Notes under the pieces: model-generated
Seen by the model: the letters and a program-made list of their open reading frames with translations, nothing else
Told to the model about the DNA's origin: nothing
The model's database searches: none
Part shown: positions 1 through 8,267 of the stretch, one piece after another
Layout of the letters: every line of letters starts with the position of its first letter
Numbering within the stretch: position 1 is the stretch's first letter
Made by a program: the position numbers and the translations under genes
Assembly (NCBI RefSeq): GCF_009807005.1
Contig: NZ_WUBR01000002.1
Coordinates: forward strand, 558,001 to 622,000
Direction of reading: 5' to 3'
DNA from: Aurantiacibacter rhizosphaerae
GTDB taxonomy: Bacteria > Pseudomonadota > Alphaproteobacteria > Sphingomonadales > Sphingomonadaceae
DNA: 64,000 nucleotides

Positions 1-380
1 TGGTGCCGGCGATGGTGGATGAATTTCCCGTGCTGTTCGTCGCCGCCGCGCTGGCGGAGGGGACCACCACCACCACCGGCCTTGAAGAATTGCGCGTAAA
101 GGAATCGGATCGCCTTGCCGCTATGGCCGCCGCGCTGAAACTAGCAGGCGCGCGGGTTGAGGAGCAGGAGGACGGGCTCACCATCCATGGCACGGGCGGC
201 ACTCCCCTGCCTGGAACGCCCGAAGGTGCTGAGGTCACCACCCACCTCGACCACCGCATTGCCATGGCCATGGCGGTAGCGGGCATCGTCAGCCGCGATG
301 GCGTGGCGCTGGACGATACCGGCCCCATTGCCACCAGCTTCCCGACCTTTGAGAGACTGCTGGAAAGCGCGAGCGCGTGA
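1..380 (+). CDS. aroA: 3-phosphoshikimate 1-carboxyvinyltransferase (EPSP synthase), C-terminal part
   Basis: The last ~126 codons of EPSP synthase are present; the reading frame is open to the left window edge, so the start lies outside. The enzyme joins phosphoenolpyruvate to shikimate-3-phosphate in the cytoplasmic shikimate pathway. The visible family signatures are VDEFPVL, the ELRVKESDR block that contacts the substrates, and the DHRIAMA motif near the C terminus. The stop TGA (378-380) overlaps the next ATG by one base, which suggests translational coupling. The order aroA, small gene, cmk is a common alphaproteobacterial arrangement. Confidence 0.95.
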   Translation, partial: VPAMVDEFPVLFVAAALAEGTTTTTGLEELRVKESDRLAAMAAALKLAGARVEEQEDGLTIHGTGGTPLPGTPEGAEVTTHLDHRIAMAMAVAGIVSRDGVALDDTGPIATSFPTFERLLESASA

Positions 381-655
381 TGGCCGATTTCGATATCTAT
401 TCCGTCATCGGCATGTTCGGCACCGTCTGCATCATCGGCGCATATGGCTATCTGACAGCGGTCGAGAAACCGAACCCCTTCATCCTGCACGGCACCAATC
501 TTGTCGGCGCATCGTTGCTGACCATTTCGCTGGTGGTGCATACCAACTGGCCCAGCCTGATACTGGAAGCTTTCTGGGCGACGATTGCGCTGTGGGGCCT
601 TACCAAGGCCATTCGTGGACGCAGGCGAACCGAAGAAGGAGCGCGCGAATCATGA
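380..655 (+). CDS. small three-helix membrane protein (CBU_0592-like)
   Basis: A 91-residue protein with three predicted membrane segments at about residues 7-29, 38-60 and 62-82 and a basic, charged C terminus. Its length and layout resemble the CBU_0592-like small membrane family; the function is unknown. I chose ATG 380, which overlaps the aroA stop; the GTG just before it is less likely. Its own stop overlaps the cmk start as ATGA, so it is embedded between aroA and cmk and probably translated with them. The family assignment is from memory of the pattern, and the protein could be an unrelated inner-membrane protein. Confidence 0.8.
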   Translation: MADFDIYSVIGMFGTVCIIGAYGYLTAVEKPNPFILHGTNLVGASLLTISLVVHTNWPSLILEAFWATIALWGLTKAIRGRRRTEEGARES

Positions 656-1287
656 TCATCGCCGTCGATGGCCCCACCGCATCGGGCAAGGGCACTATTG
701 CCAAGGCGCTGGCCCGGCATTTCGGTCTTCCGCATCTTGATACAGGCCTGCTGTATCGCGCGGTGGGCTATCAGGTGGCCCTTTATGGCGGCGATCCCAA
801 CGATCCTTCCGAAGCCCTTTCGGCCACCAACTTTCCAAACGAACTGCTTGGCCATCCTGACTTGCGCAGCGAAGCGACTGGCGGTCTGGCGAGCCGGGTT
901 TCCGTGCATCCGGGCGTGCGCAGGGCATTGTTGCAGCGGCAGCAGGCCTTTGCCGGGCAGCCGGGAGGCGCGGTGCTGGACGGGCGCGATATCGGCACCG
1001 TGATTGCGCCCAATGCGGATGCGAAACTGTTCGTCACCGCCAGCGTGGAAGCGCGGGCGAAGCGTCGCTGGCAGGAAATGCGCGACCGCGGCGAGAGCCA
1101 CACCCTGCTGGAGATCGAGGACGATCTGCGCCGCCGTGACGAGCGCGATCAGAATCGCGAAACCGCCCCGCTGACGGTGGCGCCAGACGCCTTCGTGCTG
1201 GATACCACCGCGCTGGACAAGGATGCCAGCATTGCGGCTGCGATTGATGCCGTGCTGGAAGCGAAGGGAAAACAGCCGAAATCTTGA
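652..1287 (+). CDS. cmk: cytidylate kinase
   Basis: 211 residues, normal for the family. It phosphorylates CMP and dCMP with ATP in pyrimidine nucleotide salvage and supply. It opens with MIIAVDGP and the P-loop GPTASGKGT (about residues 7-15), followed by the nucleoside-binding DTGLLYRAVG and DGRDIGTVIAP segments and the lid-region RRDERDQNRETAPL. ATG 652 was chosen because it starts right at the P-loop strand and overlaps the previous stop as ATGA. The frame is open much further upstream, but that part is only an overlap with neighbouring genes. Confidence 0.96.
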   Translation: MIIAVDGPTASGKGTIAKALARHFGLPHLDTGLLYRAVGYQVALYGGDPNDPSEALSATNFPNELLGHPDLRSEATGGLASRVSVHPGVRRALLQRQQAFAGQPGGAVLDGRDIGTVIAPNADAKLFVTASVEARAKRRWQEMRDRGESHTLLEIEDDLRRRDERDQNRETAPLTVAPDAFVLDTTALDKDASIAAAIDAVLEAKGKQPKS

Positions 1288-1300
1288 AGATTGGGGCTAT

Positions 1301-1789
1301 CTAGCGCCCCTTCTCCAATTCCCGCTTCAATTCATCCAGCATGCCAAGCGCAAACAGCGCCTCTGCGAGGACGAAGATCGGGCCGATCAGCAGACTGCGC
1401 AGATCATCGATGAAGGCAGGCTTGCGGCCTTCGAACTTGTGGCCCACCAGCTGGAAGATCCAGCCCACCACGAACAGGCCGATGCCTGATCCCAACCACA
1501 GCACTGTGCTGCCCTGCGCGATTTGCAGGCCAAGCCAAGCAAGCACGATCAGGATCAGCGCCATCGCTCCGCCAAGCTGCCGATCCAGCTTCAGGTAATA
1601 GAACGCCGCCGCAACCGTCGCCACCACGGCCGGGGTCAGCGTGAAGAACTCGGTAACCCACACGGGCCGCGAAAGCAGTATCTCCACCCCGAATACGATC
1701 ATCGGGATCCCCACCGCATGCGTAGCCACATTGCGATGGTCGCGATGGTACTCGCGGTAGGAGGAGAGGGATTTTGCCAGAGCGCTCAT
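1301..1789 (-). CDS. Mpo1-like (DUF962) membrane protein
   Basis: 162 residues with the DUF962/Mpo1 pattern: an N-terminal HRDHRN...H block, four or so hydrophobic segments, and the C-terminal GWIFQLVGHKFEGRKPA signature with conserved histidine and acidic residues. Yeast Mpo1 is an iron-dependent dioxygenase of 2-hydroxy fatty acids; the bacterial role is unproven. ATG 1789 is preferred over the GTG one codon earlier. The gene points against cmk and rpsA and so splits the aroA-cmk-rpsA cluster. It ends only 13 bases from the end of cmk. Confidence 0.85.
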   Translation of the reverse strand: MSALAKSLSSYREYHRDHRNVATHAVGIPMIVFGVEILLSRPVWVTEFFTLTPAVVATVAAAFYYLKLDRQLGGAMALILIVLAWLGLQIAQGSTVLWLGSGIGLFVVGWIFQLVGHKFEGRKPAFIDDLRSLLIGPIFVLAEALFALGMLDELKRELEKGR

Positions 1790-1792
1790 CAC

Positions 1793-2116
1793 AGCACCCT
1801 ACCCCGGCCCGCGCCGGGCCGCAATTCGCTTGCCAAACTTCGCGTTTTCGCCTAGGCGCGCGTCCGTTCGATGGGCGGATCACATGTCTTCGAATGCCAA
1901 GCCAGCATGGTCGGCTTTCCACCGGGGCGCAACGACGCCTATGCCATGATGATTTGCGTATTCGCAGCCTGCCACCCGGAGAACGCCTGTGCCGGCATGA
2001 GGCCGCATGGGCAGTTCGGCCCTTTGGCCCGCTTCTCGCAATCCCGCGAGGCGCGGAGACAAGACCCCCAGCAAAACTGGGTGGCCGGTAAAATGATTGA
2101 TTAGGAACACCGTTAC
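1793..2116 (+). other. intergenic region holding the rpsA leader
   Basis: About 325 bases lie between the divergent Mpo1-like gene and rpsA. No convincing gene is present; the open frames here have poor codon character. Two small hairpins can be drawn upstream of rpsA: CTCGC/GCGAG at 2035-2050 and CCCAG-CAAAA-CTGGG at 2067-2081. A modest ribosome-binding sequence (AGGAAC) lies 8 bases before the start. A structured S1 leader would fit the autogenous control known for S1 in enterobacteria, but this is inference. I could not pick a clear promoter. Confidence 0.4.
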
Positions 2117-3829
2117 ATGGCTACTTCTGCCAATCCGAGCCGCGACGATTTCGCGGCAATGCTTGACGAACAACTCGGCGGTGCCGAGGGCGGCTTCGAA
2201 GGTCGCGTCGTCAAGGGAACCGTCACCGCAATCGAAAACGGCATGGCGGTCGTCGATGTAGGCCTCAAGAGCGAAGGCCGCATCAACCTCAAGGAATTCT
2301 CCCGCGTCGATGGCGAGCATGGTCTCAGCGTCGGCAGCGAAGTGGAAGTCTTCGTCGATCGCGTCGAGAACGCCGACGGCGAAGCAATGCTCAGCCGCGA
2401 CCGCGCCCGCCGCGAAGCTGCCTGGGACAAGCTGGAAAACGAATTTGGCGAAGGCAAGCGCGTCGAAGGCCGCATCTTCGGCCGCGTGAAGGGTGGCTTC
2501 ACCGTCGATCTCGACGGTGCCGTGGCCTTCCTGCCCGGTTCGCAGGTCGATATCCGCCCCGTGCGTGACGTGACCCCGCTGATGGATGTGCCGCAGCCCT
2601 TCCAGATCCTGAAGATGGATCGTCGTCGCGGCAACATCGTCGTCTCGCGCCGTGCCGTGCTGGAAGAAACCCGCGCCGAACAGCGCAGCGAGCTGATCGA
2701 CAAGCTGGCAGAAGGCCAGATCACCGATGGCGTGGTGAAGAACATCACCGATTACGGTGCCTTCGTGGATCTGGGCGGTATCGACGGCCTGCTGCATGTC
2801 ACCGACATGAGCTACAAGCGCGTCAACCACCCCAGCGAAGTGATCGAGATCGGCCAGACCGTGACCGTGCAGATCATCCGCATCAATGCCGAAACGCAGC
2901 GTATCTCGCTGGGCATGAAGCAGCTGGAAAGCGATCCGTGGGAAGGCGTTGGCGCCAAGTATCCCGTGGGTGCCAAGGTCACCGGCCAGGTTACCAACAT
3001 CACCGAATATGGTGCCTTCGTGGAACTGGAGCCGGGCATCGAAGGCCTGGTCCACGTTTCCGAAATGAGCTGGACCAAGAAGAACGTGCATCCGGGCAAG
3101 ATCGTCTCCACCTCGCAGGAAGTGGAAGTGATGGTTCTGGAAGTCGATTCCGAGAAGCGTCGCATCTCGCTCGGCCTCAAGCAGGCCCAGTCCAACCCGT
3201 GGGACGATTTCGCAGAGAAATTCCCGGTCGGCTCCACCGTCCAGGGCGAAGTCAAGAACGCTACCGAATTCGGCCTGTTCATCGGCCTGCCCGGCGACGT
3301 GGACGGCATGGTTCACATGTCCGACATCGCCTGGGGCATCTCGGGTGAAGACGCGCTGGCCCTGCACCGCAAGGGTGAAGAAGTCGAAGCCGTGGTTCTG
3401 GATGTCGACGTCGACAAGGAACGCATCAGCCTCGGCATGAAGCAGCTTGAAAAGGGTGCTCCCTCGGCTGAAGGCGCTGCTGGTGCCGGTTCGCTGCGTC
3501 GCGGCGAAGTTGTCACCGTCACCGTTCTGGAAGTCCGCGATGGCGGCCTCGAAGTTCAGGTTGGCGACGATGGCGCAACCGGCTTCATCAAGCGTTCGGA
3601 CCTGGGCCGCGACCGTGACGAACAGCGTCCCGATCGTTTCCAGACCGGCCAGAAGGTGGATGCCATGGTCACCGGCTTCGACCGTTCGAAGAAGCCCAAC
3701 TTCTCCATCAAGGCACACCAGATCGCCGAAGAGAAGGAAGCCGTTGCACAGTTCGGTTCCGCCGACTCTGGCGCATCGCTGGGCGACATCCTGGGCGCCG
3801 CACTGAAGAAGGAAGGCGACAAGGACTAA
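2117..3829 (+). CDS. rpsA: 30S ribosomal protein S1
   Basis: 570 residues with six S1 RNA-binding repeats of roughly 75 residues each, spaced through residues ~25-530. The diagnostic phrases are DYGAFVDLGGIDGLLHVTDMSYKR, EYGAFVELEPGIEGLVHVSEMSW and repeated RISLGMKQ/RISLGLKQ at repeat ends. S1 unfolds mRNA and helps it dock on the 30S subunit. Translation starts at ATG 2117 after a rather weak Shine-Dalgarno. The gene is followed by a strong intrinsic terminator. A long open frame on the opposite strand is a codon-bias shadow. Confidence 0.98.
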   Translation: MATSANPSRDDFAAMLDEQLGGAEGGFEGRVVKGTVTAIENGMAVVDVGLKSEGRINLKEFSRVDGEHGLSVGSEVEVFVDRVENADGEAMLSRDRARREAAWDKLENEFGEGKRVEGRIFGRVKGGFTVDLDGAVAFLPGSQVDIRPVRDVTPLMDVPQPFQILKMDRRRGNIVVSRRAVLEETRAEQRSELIDKLAEGQITDGVVKNITDYGAFVDLGGIDGLLHVTDMSYKRVNHPSEVIEIGQTVTVQIIRINAETQRISLGMKQLESDPWEGVGAKYPVGAKVTGQVTNITEYGAFVELEPGIEGLVHVSEMSWTKKNVHPGKIVSTSQEVEVMVLEVDSEKRRISLGLKQAQSNPWDDFAEKFPVGSTVQGEVKNATEFGLFIGLPGDVDGMVHMSDIAWGISGEDALALHRKGEEVEAVVLDVDVDKERISLGMKQLEKGAPSAEGAAGAGSLRRGEVVTVTVLEVRDGGLEVQVGDDGATGFIKRSDLGRDRDEQRPDRFQTGQKVDAMVTGFDRSKKPNFSIKAHQIAEEKEAVAQFGSADSGASLGDILGAALKKEGDKD

Positions 3830-3860
3830 GCTCCTACCGCCTCTTTGTAAGAGCATAGGG

Positions 3861-3899
3861 AAAGGCCCGTCTGCGCAAACCGCAGGCGGGCCTTTTCTA
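3861..3899 (+). terminator. intrinsic terminator after rpsA
   Basis: A 15-bp stem (3861-3875 with 3881-3895, one G-U pair) around a five-base loop ends in a short T run. It lies 32 bases after the rpsA stop and reads in the same direction. Confidence 0.9.
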
Positions 3900-3927
3900 C
3901 GTCTTGGGCTCGTGTAGAATGGGCGTC

Positions 3928-4689
3928 ATGACCCTAGAAGTTCACCAGTTCCCCTGCCTTTCCGACAATTACGGCTTCCTGCTGCACGATCCCGACAGCG
4001 GCGAAACCGCCTGTATCGATACCCCCGATGCCGAGGAGTATCTGAAGCAGGCCAAGGCCAAGGGGTGGACGATCACCCAGATCTGGAACACCCACTGGCA
4101 CCCCGATCACGCTGGCGGGAACGAAGCGATCAAGGCGGCCACAGGTTGCACAATCACCGCCCCGGCAAACGATGCAGCAAAGATCGCGGCGGTGGACCGC
4201 ACGGTTGGCCATGGCGATACAGTGACTCTGGGCAACCACAGCGCCCGCGTGATCGATGTTGGCGGCCATACCATGGGCCACATCGCCTACCACCTGGCTG
4301 ACAGCGGCATGGCCTTCGTGGGAGACAGCGTGTTCGCGCTTGGCTGTGGCCGCATGTTCGAAGGCACCGCCCCGCAATTCTGGGACAGCCTGACCCGGAT
4401 CAAGGACATGCCGTCAGAGACCACACTCTATTGCGCGCATGAGTACACCAAGGCCAATGCCGCCTTCGCACTGCATGCCGATCCTGAGAACAGCGCCTTG
4501 CAATCCTATGCTGAAGAGATCGAGCGGAAGCGTGCGGCGGGTGAGTGGACAGTGCCCTTCCCCCTTGGCCGGGAGTTGAAGACCAACCCCTTCCTGCGCG
4601 CTGACGATCCCGCGATGCAGGTGCGCTGGGGCGGCGATGCACCGCACGAAACCTTTGCCGCGCTAAGGGCCGCGAAGGACAATTTCTGA
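3928..4689 (+). CDS. gloB: hydroxyacylglutathione hydrolase (glyoxalase II)
   Basis: 253 residues of the metallo-beta-lactamase fold. The binuclear metal motif THWHPDH sits at residues 55-61, followed by further ligand segments GGHTMGH, GDSVFALGCGR and CAHEYT and the C-terminal KTNPFLR typical of glyoxalase II. It hydrolyses S-lactoylglutathione to lactate and glutathione in methylglyoxal detoxification. I chose ATG 3928 (MTLEVHQFP); earlier TTG 3904 and ATG 3919 are possible but lie in the terminator tail. A -10-like TAGAAT (3915-3920) ends only seven bases before this ATG, so the mRNA may be leaderless. Confidence 0.95.
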   Translation: MTLEVHQFPCLSDNYGFLLHDPDSGETACIDTPDAEEYLKQAKAKGWTITQIWNTHWHPDHAGGNEAIKAATGCTITAPANDAAKIAAVDRTVGHGDTVTLGNHSARVIDVGGHTMGHIAYHLADSGMAFVGDSVFALGCGRMFEGTAPQFWDSLTRIKDMPSETTLYCAHEYTKANAAFALHADPENSALQSYAEEIERKRAAGEWTVPFPLGRELKTNPFLRADDPAMQVRWGGDAPHETFAALRAAKDNF

Positions 4690-4719
4690 GAGCGAGAAGC
4701 GCCGCCTTGCGGTCTGCTG

Positions 4720-5334
4720 TCAGTAGGCCGCGGTAAATCGCTTGCGGCTGTGCTGGTGCTGTTCCAGCTCATCCACCATGGCGATGGCGTAATCGGCGTA
4801 GCTGATCTTGCTGTTGCCATCGGCGTCAGTCACCAGCTCATCCCCACCAAGGCGGAAGCTGCCGGGGCCTTTGCGGTCACCTTCGAAGATCATCATCGCA
4901 GGCGAGAAGAACGTCCAGTCGATCTCGGTCTCACCGCGCAATTCCTCGAGGAAATCGATCGCAGGTTTCACCATCGGTTTGATCTCTTCGGGGAAATTGG
5001 GCGAATCGAACAGCTTCACCCCGTCGGGCCCCAGCAGGCTGGCTGCGCCGCCCATGATCAGCAGACGATCAGCATCGGCCTGACGCACAGCGGTCAGAAG
5101 AGTTTCGCATGACACGTTGAAATGGATCGCGCTGATTACCGCATCTGCACCAGCAAGATGCGCGGCAAGCTCGGCCGGTTTGCTGGCATCGCCCGCCTTT
5201 GCGGTGACCCCGTCAAGCTGCGGAATTGCGTCCGGACTGCGCGCAATGCCGGTGACGGTGTGCCCCCGCGCGACAAGCTCCTTGACGATTTCGGAGCCGC
5301 CCTTGCCGCTCGCCCCCAGTACCGCAACATGCAT
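4720..5334 (-). CDS. NAD(P)-binding Rossmann-fold protein (SDR-like reductase)
   Basis: 204 residues starting MHVAVLGASGKGGSEIVKEL, the GxxGxxG dinucleotide-binding turn of the atypical short-chain dehydrogenase/NmrA-like group. The body continues with GDASKPAELA, GADAVISAI and MGGAASL, resembling the YwnB / biliverdin-reductase-B-like family of small NAD(P)H-dependent proteins. The substrate cannot be read from sequence. It stands alone: gloB ends 30 bases away in the convergent direction, and the ATP synthase terminator lies upstream. Confidence 0.85.
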   Translation of the reverse strand: MHVAVLGASGKGGSEIVKELVARGHTVTGIARSPDAIPQLDGVTAKAGDASKPAELAAHLAGADAVISAIHFNVSCETLLTAVRQADADRLLIMGGAASLLGPDGVKLFDSPNFPEEIKPMVKPAIDFLEELRGETEIDWTFFSPAMMIFEGDRKGPGSFRLGGDELVTDADGNSKISYADYAIAMVDELEQHQHSRKRFTAAY

Positions 5335-5415
5335 CTGTCATTCTCCCATTCGCGCCCGCAACGCTTACCGTGCCGGACATCGCCAGTGAAATGGCCCATG
5401 CAAACGGGCGGCGCA

Positions 5416-5444
5416 AACAAAAAGCCCCCGCCGAAGCGAGGGCT
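5416..5444 (-). terminator. intrinsic terminator of the F0 ATP synthase operon
   Basis: Read on the minus strand, a 9-bp stem (AGCCCTCGC with GCGGGGGCT) closes a TTCG tetraloop and is followed by TTTTTG. It lies 40 bases downstream of the last gene of the operon. Confidence 0.9.
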
Positions 5445-5483
5445 CGTTTGTCGAACCGTGGCCTGACGACCGCAGCTGCGCGA

Positions 5484-6068
5484 TCAGATGTGGGCGATAA
5501 CCTCGTCCGCCAGCGCCTTGTCGGCAGCGGCGTCGTGGTTCTGGGCAATCAACTGCGCAGCAGCAGCGGTCGACGCATCGGCTGCCCGTGCGCGCAGGTC
5601 TGCGAGAGCCTGGCGTTCAGCGGCAGCGATCTTGTCCTGCGCCATGCGTTCGCGGCGGGCGATCATGGATGCAGTGTCTTCCTCTGCCTTGGCAACGATG
5701 CCGTCGGCCTCGCGGCGGGCATTGTCCAGCATAGCTTCGGCGTCTTTCTCGGCACCGGCGATCTTGGTGGCATATTCCTCACGCAGCGCTTCGGCTTCGG
5801 CGCGCAATTGCTTTGCCTCGTCCAAATTGTCGCGAATGGCCTTGATCTTGTTGTCCAGGCCGCCGGCGATGGTCTTGTGCACCTTGGCGCCCAGGAAGGC
5901 GATCAGCAGCAGCACGAACATCGCGATGGAAACCCACTGGAACGGCACCAGGCCGAGCAGTTCGGGTTCCGCATGCCCTACCTCAGTGCCATGGCCCGCT
6001 TCGACGAAAGCCTCGGGGCTTTCGGTTTCGAATACTTGCGGCAGCGGAGCGTCAGTCGGATTAGCCAT
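5484..6068 (-). CDS. atpF: F0F1 ATP synthase subunit b
   Basis: 194 residues. A non-conserved N-terminal stretch of ~40 residues precedes one membrane helix (about 41-63, VPFQWVSIAMFVLLLIAFLG), then a long charged coiled coil rich in Ala, Glu, Lys and Arg (about 70-185). This is the peripheral stalk that holds F1 against F0. The N-terminal extension before the membrane helix is typical of one of the two b-type subunits of alphaproteobacteria. It overlaps the end of the b' gene by 8 bases and is the last gene of the operon. Confidence 0.93.
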   Translation of the reverse strand: MANPTDAPLPQVFETESPEAFVEAGHGTEVGHAEPELLGLVPFQWVSIAMFVLLLIAFLGAKVHKTIAGGLDNKIKAIRDNLDEAKQLRAEAEALREEYATKIAGAEKDAEAMLDNARREADGIVAKAEEDTASMIARRERMAQDKIAAAERQALADLRARAADASTAAAAQLIAQNHDAAADKALADEVIAHI

Positions 6069-6555
6069 GGGCCATCGCCTTCTTCACGGCCGAGCGGGCC
6101 TCGGTCTTGGTAACGGAGATATTGGCGAGCCGTGCAGCAATGTCCTGCGCCGCTTCCGCAGCGACAGTCTCGATTTCGGCAGCAGCCTCTGCACGGCTGG
6201 CTTCGATGCGGGCTTCGGCATCTTCCAGCTGCGCATCGATACCCGATTGCACCGTTGCCAGTCTGCTTTCGGTGGACGCCTGGGCCTTCGCCTTGGCTTC
6301 GTTTACCAGCGCCTGCGCCGCCTCGCGATTGGCGTTCTCACGCTGGCGCCAGGCTTCTTCCGCCTCATCCGATGCATCGCGCGCAGACTGTGCGGCAGCC
6401 AGATCGTCTGCGATCTGCTTGTCACGAAGTCCGACAGTGTCCATCACGCGCGGCACCATGCCACGACCGATGACGAAATAGACGAAGCCGAAGATCAGCA
6501 GCAGCCAGAAGATCTGGCTGGCATAGGTTTCGGCCAATTGGGCTATCTGGGGCAT
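6061..6555 (-). CDS. atpF': F0F1 ATP synthase subunit b'
   Basis: 164 residues: a short N terminus (MPQIAQLAETYASQIFW), one membrane helix (about 12-30) and a long amphipathic coiled coil. It is the second, divergent b subunit found in photosynthetic bacteria and alphaproteobacteria, forming a b-b' heterodimeric stalk. It lies 84 bases after the c subunit gene and overlaps atpF. Which of the two is called atpF or atpG differs between annotations. Confidence 0.92.
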   Translation of the reverse strand: MPQIAQLAETYASQIFWLLLIFGFVYFVIGRGMVPRVMDTVGLRDKQIADDLAAAQSARDASDEAEEAWRQRENANREAAQALVNEAKAKAQASTESRLATVQSGIDAQLEDAEARIEASRAEAAAEIETVAAEAAQDIAARLANISVTKTEARSAVKKAMAHG

Positions 6556-6639
6556 GGACGGATTCCGCCTATCTGCGCGAGATTATAAAATTGAACGCCA
6601 GCCGGACGCACATCGCCCGGCCAGCATTCGGCAAGTCGA

Positions 6640-6867
6640 TCAGGCGACGAAGATCAGGATCATCGAGACCACGAACGCCAGCAGGCCGAGAAGTTCGGCT
6701 GCGGCGAAGCCGATGAACAGGCGGCCCTGCTGGCCGTCTGCAGCACCGGGGTTGCGCAGAGCGCTTTCGAGGAACGAGCCGAACACGTTACCCACACCGA
6801 TGGCGGCCATGCCGGCACCGATTGCAGCAAGACCGGCACCGATCAGCTTTGCAGCTTCCATATCCAT
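6640..6867 (-). CDS. atpE: F0F1 ATP synthase subunit c
   Basis: 75 residues forming two membrane helices joined by the polar loop RNPGAADGQQGR. The ion-binding carboxylate is Glu58 in GFAAAELLGLLAF. I see none of the extra polar residues used by sodium-binding c rings, so proton use is expected. It forms the rotating ring of F0. An AAAGGA ribosome-binding site precedes the ATG at 6867. Confidence 0.97.
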   Translation of the reverse strand: MDMEAAKLIGAGLAAIGAGMAAIGVGNVFGSFLESALRNPGAADGQQGRLFIGFAAAELLGLLAFVVSMILIFVA

Positions 6868-6913
6868 GAGATTATCCTTTCAAGAGAATTCGTTAGGGAG
6901 AGTATTTACGAAC

Positions 6914-7699
6914 TTAGTGCAGGTTCTCGGCGTCGTTGATGTACAGCGACGAGAGAAGTGCAAAAACATAGGCCTGAATGGCCGCAACCAGGATTTCCAG
7001 CGCGCAGATGCCGATCATCAGCAGGAAGCTGGGAACGCCGACAAGCAGACCGAAACCGGCGCCTGCGTTCCAGCCGTCGATCACGAAGCTGGAGAGAACT
7101 TCCAGCAACACGTGGCCGGCCATCATGGCAACGAACAGTCGCAGGCCAAGGCTGAAGGGGCGCACCATGAACGAGATCAGCTCGATCGGGAAGATGATCG
7201 GGATCATCGGCAGCGGCGTGCCATGCGGCACGAACAGGCTGAAGAAGTGGAAGCCGTGCTTGTAGAAGCCTACCAGCAGCACGATCGAGAAGGAGATAAT
7301 CGCCAGCACGCCGGTGACGGTGAAGTGGCTGGTGAAAGTAAAGGGATGCACGCCAACGATGCCCAGCGGCAGCAGGCCCAGCAGGTTGGCAAACAGGATG
7401 AACATGAACAGGCTGAAGATATAGGGCACATATTTGCGCCCCGCCTTGCCCACATTGGCTTCCAGCATATCGTCGATGAAGCCGGTGAAGGTTTCCACCG
7501 TCATCTGCCAGCGACCAGGCACCAGCTCACGCTTCATTCCGCCAAGCATGAAGATCCACAGCACGACGGCCGTGATCAACATCCACAACGCGGAGTTGGT
7601 GAACGCAATATTGAATCCCGCGACGTCCAGGTTCGAACCGAGCAGAGGCTCGATTGTGAACTGGTGCATCGGATCGACCTTGGCTGTTTCGCCTGCCAC
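6914..7699 (-). CDS. atpB: F0F1 ATP synthase subunit a
   Basis: 261 residues with about six membrane segments. The essential stator arginine lies in the conserved RPFSLGLRLFVAMMAGH block, and the C-terminal helix ALEILVAAIQAYVFALL is also typical. It forms the proton half-channels against the c ring. The frame begins at GTG 7699; the conserved VDPMHQFTIEPL comes ten residues later, so ATG 7669 is an alternative start. The gene follows atpI by 29 bases. Confidence 0.96.
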   Translation of the reverse strand: MAGETAKVDPMHQFTIEPLLGSNLDVAGFNIAFTNSALWMLITAVVLWIFMLGGMKRELVPGRWQMTVETFTGFIDDMLEANVGKAGRKYVPYIFSLFMFILFANLLGLLPLGIVGVHPFTFTSHFTVTGVLAIISFSIVLLVGFYKHGFHFFSLFVPHGTPLPMIPIIFPIELISFMVRPFSLGLRLFVAMMAGHVLLEVLSSFVIDGWNAGAGFGLLVGVPSFLLMIGICALEILVAAIQAYVFALLSSLYINDAENLH

Positions 7700-7728
7700 G
7701 TCTTTCTAAACCCTTGCGTTTTGTCCGC

Positions 7729-8052
7729 TCAGTCGCCCGAAGGCGGCTGTTTGGATGCCCGAATAATATTTCTGAAGGCGACCACGATCCCAAGGAACAG
7801 TCCCACCAACAGACCCCACGGATTGACATCGAACAACCAACCAACGGTCCATCCGACAACAACCCCGCCAACAAGCCCACCGATCAGGTCCGTCAGAGCT
7901 CGACTGCCAGCCTTGTCGCTGGAGCCAACTCCTCTGACCTGCGGCGCGTTGCGCTTCTCTTCTCGCTCGCGTGCGGTTTTCAGCCGCTCCTCGAGCGCGT
8001 CGATACGCGCGTCTTCGCCGATGGGTTGCCGTGCAGGTTTCTCGTCGCTCAT
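7729..8052 (-). CDS. atpI: AtpI-family ATP synthase assembly protein
   Basis: 107 residues: a charged N-terminal half with a short coiled coil (IDALEERLKTAREREEKR), then two membrane helices at about 57-77 and 80-98 (LIGGLVGGVVVGWTVGWLF, WGLLVGLFLGIVVAF). This layout and its place at the head of the F0 genes identify the AtpI/AtpZ-type protein, thought to help c-ring assembly or cation supply. ATG 8052 was chosen; the frame is open further upstream, but that part covers the likely promoter. Confidence 0.88.
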   Translation of the reverse strand: MSDEKPARQPIGEDARIDALEERLKTAREREEKRNAPQVRGVGSSDKAGSRALTDLIGGLVGGVVVGWTVGWLFDVNPWGLLVGLFLGIVVAFRNIIRASKQPPSGD

Positions 8053-8113
8053 GCCGATCTCTCTAGGTGAGGAAAATGACACACGCAACGCGCTACCCGC
8101 CGAGGGCGCCGCC

Positions 8114-8142
8114 CCCTTAGAAGGGGGGTGTTTTAGAGTCAA
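8114..8142 (-). promoter_or_regulatory. predicted promoter of the atpI-B-E-F'-F operon
   Basis: On the minus strand, TTGACT (8137-8142) and TAAGGG (8114-8119) are separated by 17 bases and lie about 60 bases before atpI. A G/C-rich hairpin (CCCCC-TTAGAA-GGGGGG, 8112-8128) overlaps the -10. The -10 match is only moderate. Confidence 0.4.
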
Positions 8143-8267
8143 CCGGTGCGGCCATGTTAAAGGGTATTTGCGGCGAACCTAGTAAGGACTGGCCAGGCGC
8201 GCACTCGAATGGCAGGAATTGGGTGGAAAGCGGCTGCTATATAGCTTCGATCAGAAAGACCATTTTG

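Noticed and set aside
1880..3856. A 658-codon open frame on the minus strand opposite rpsA
   Set aside because: It mirrors rpsA codon usage, is low-complexity (His, Asp, Gly, Leu rich) and has no ribosome-binding site; it is a shadow of a GC-rich gene.
8154..8267. Upstream extension of the hypothetical gene at 8268
   Set aside because: The extra residues look non-coding and the region faces the ATP synthase promoter.
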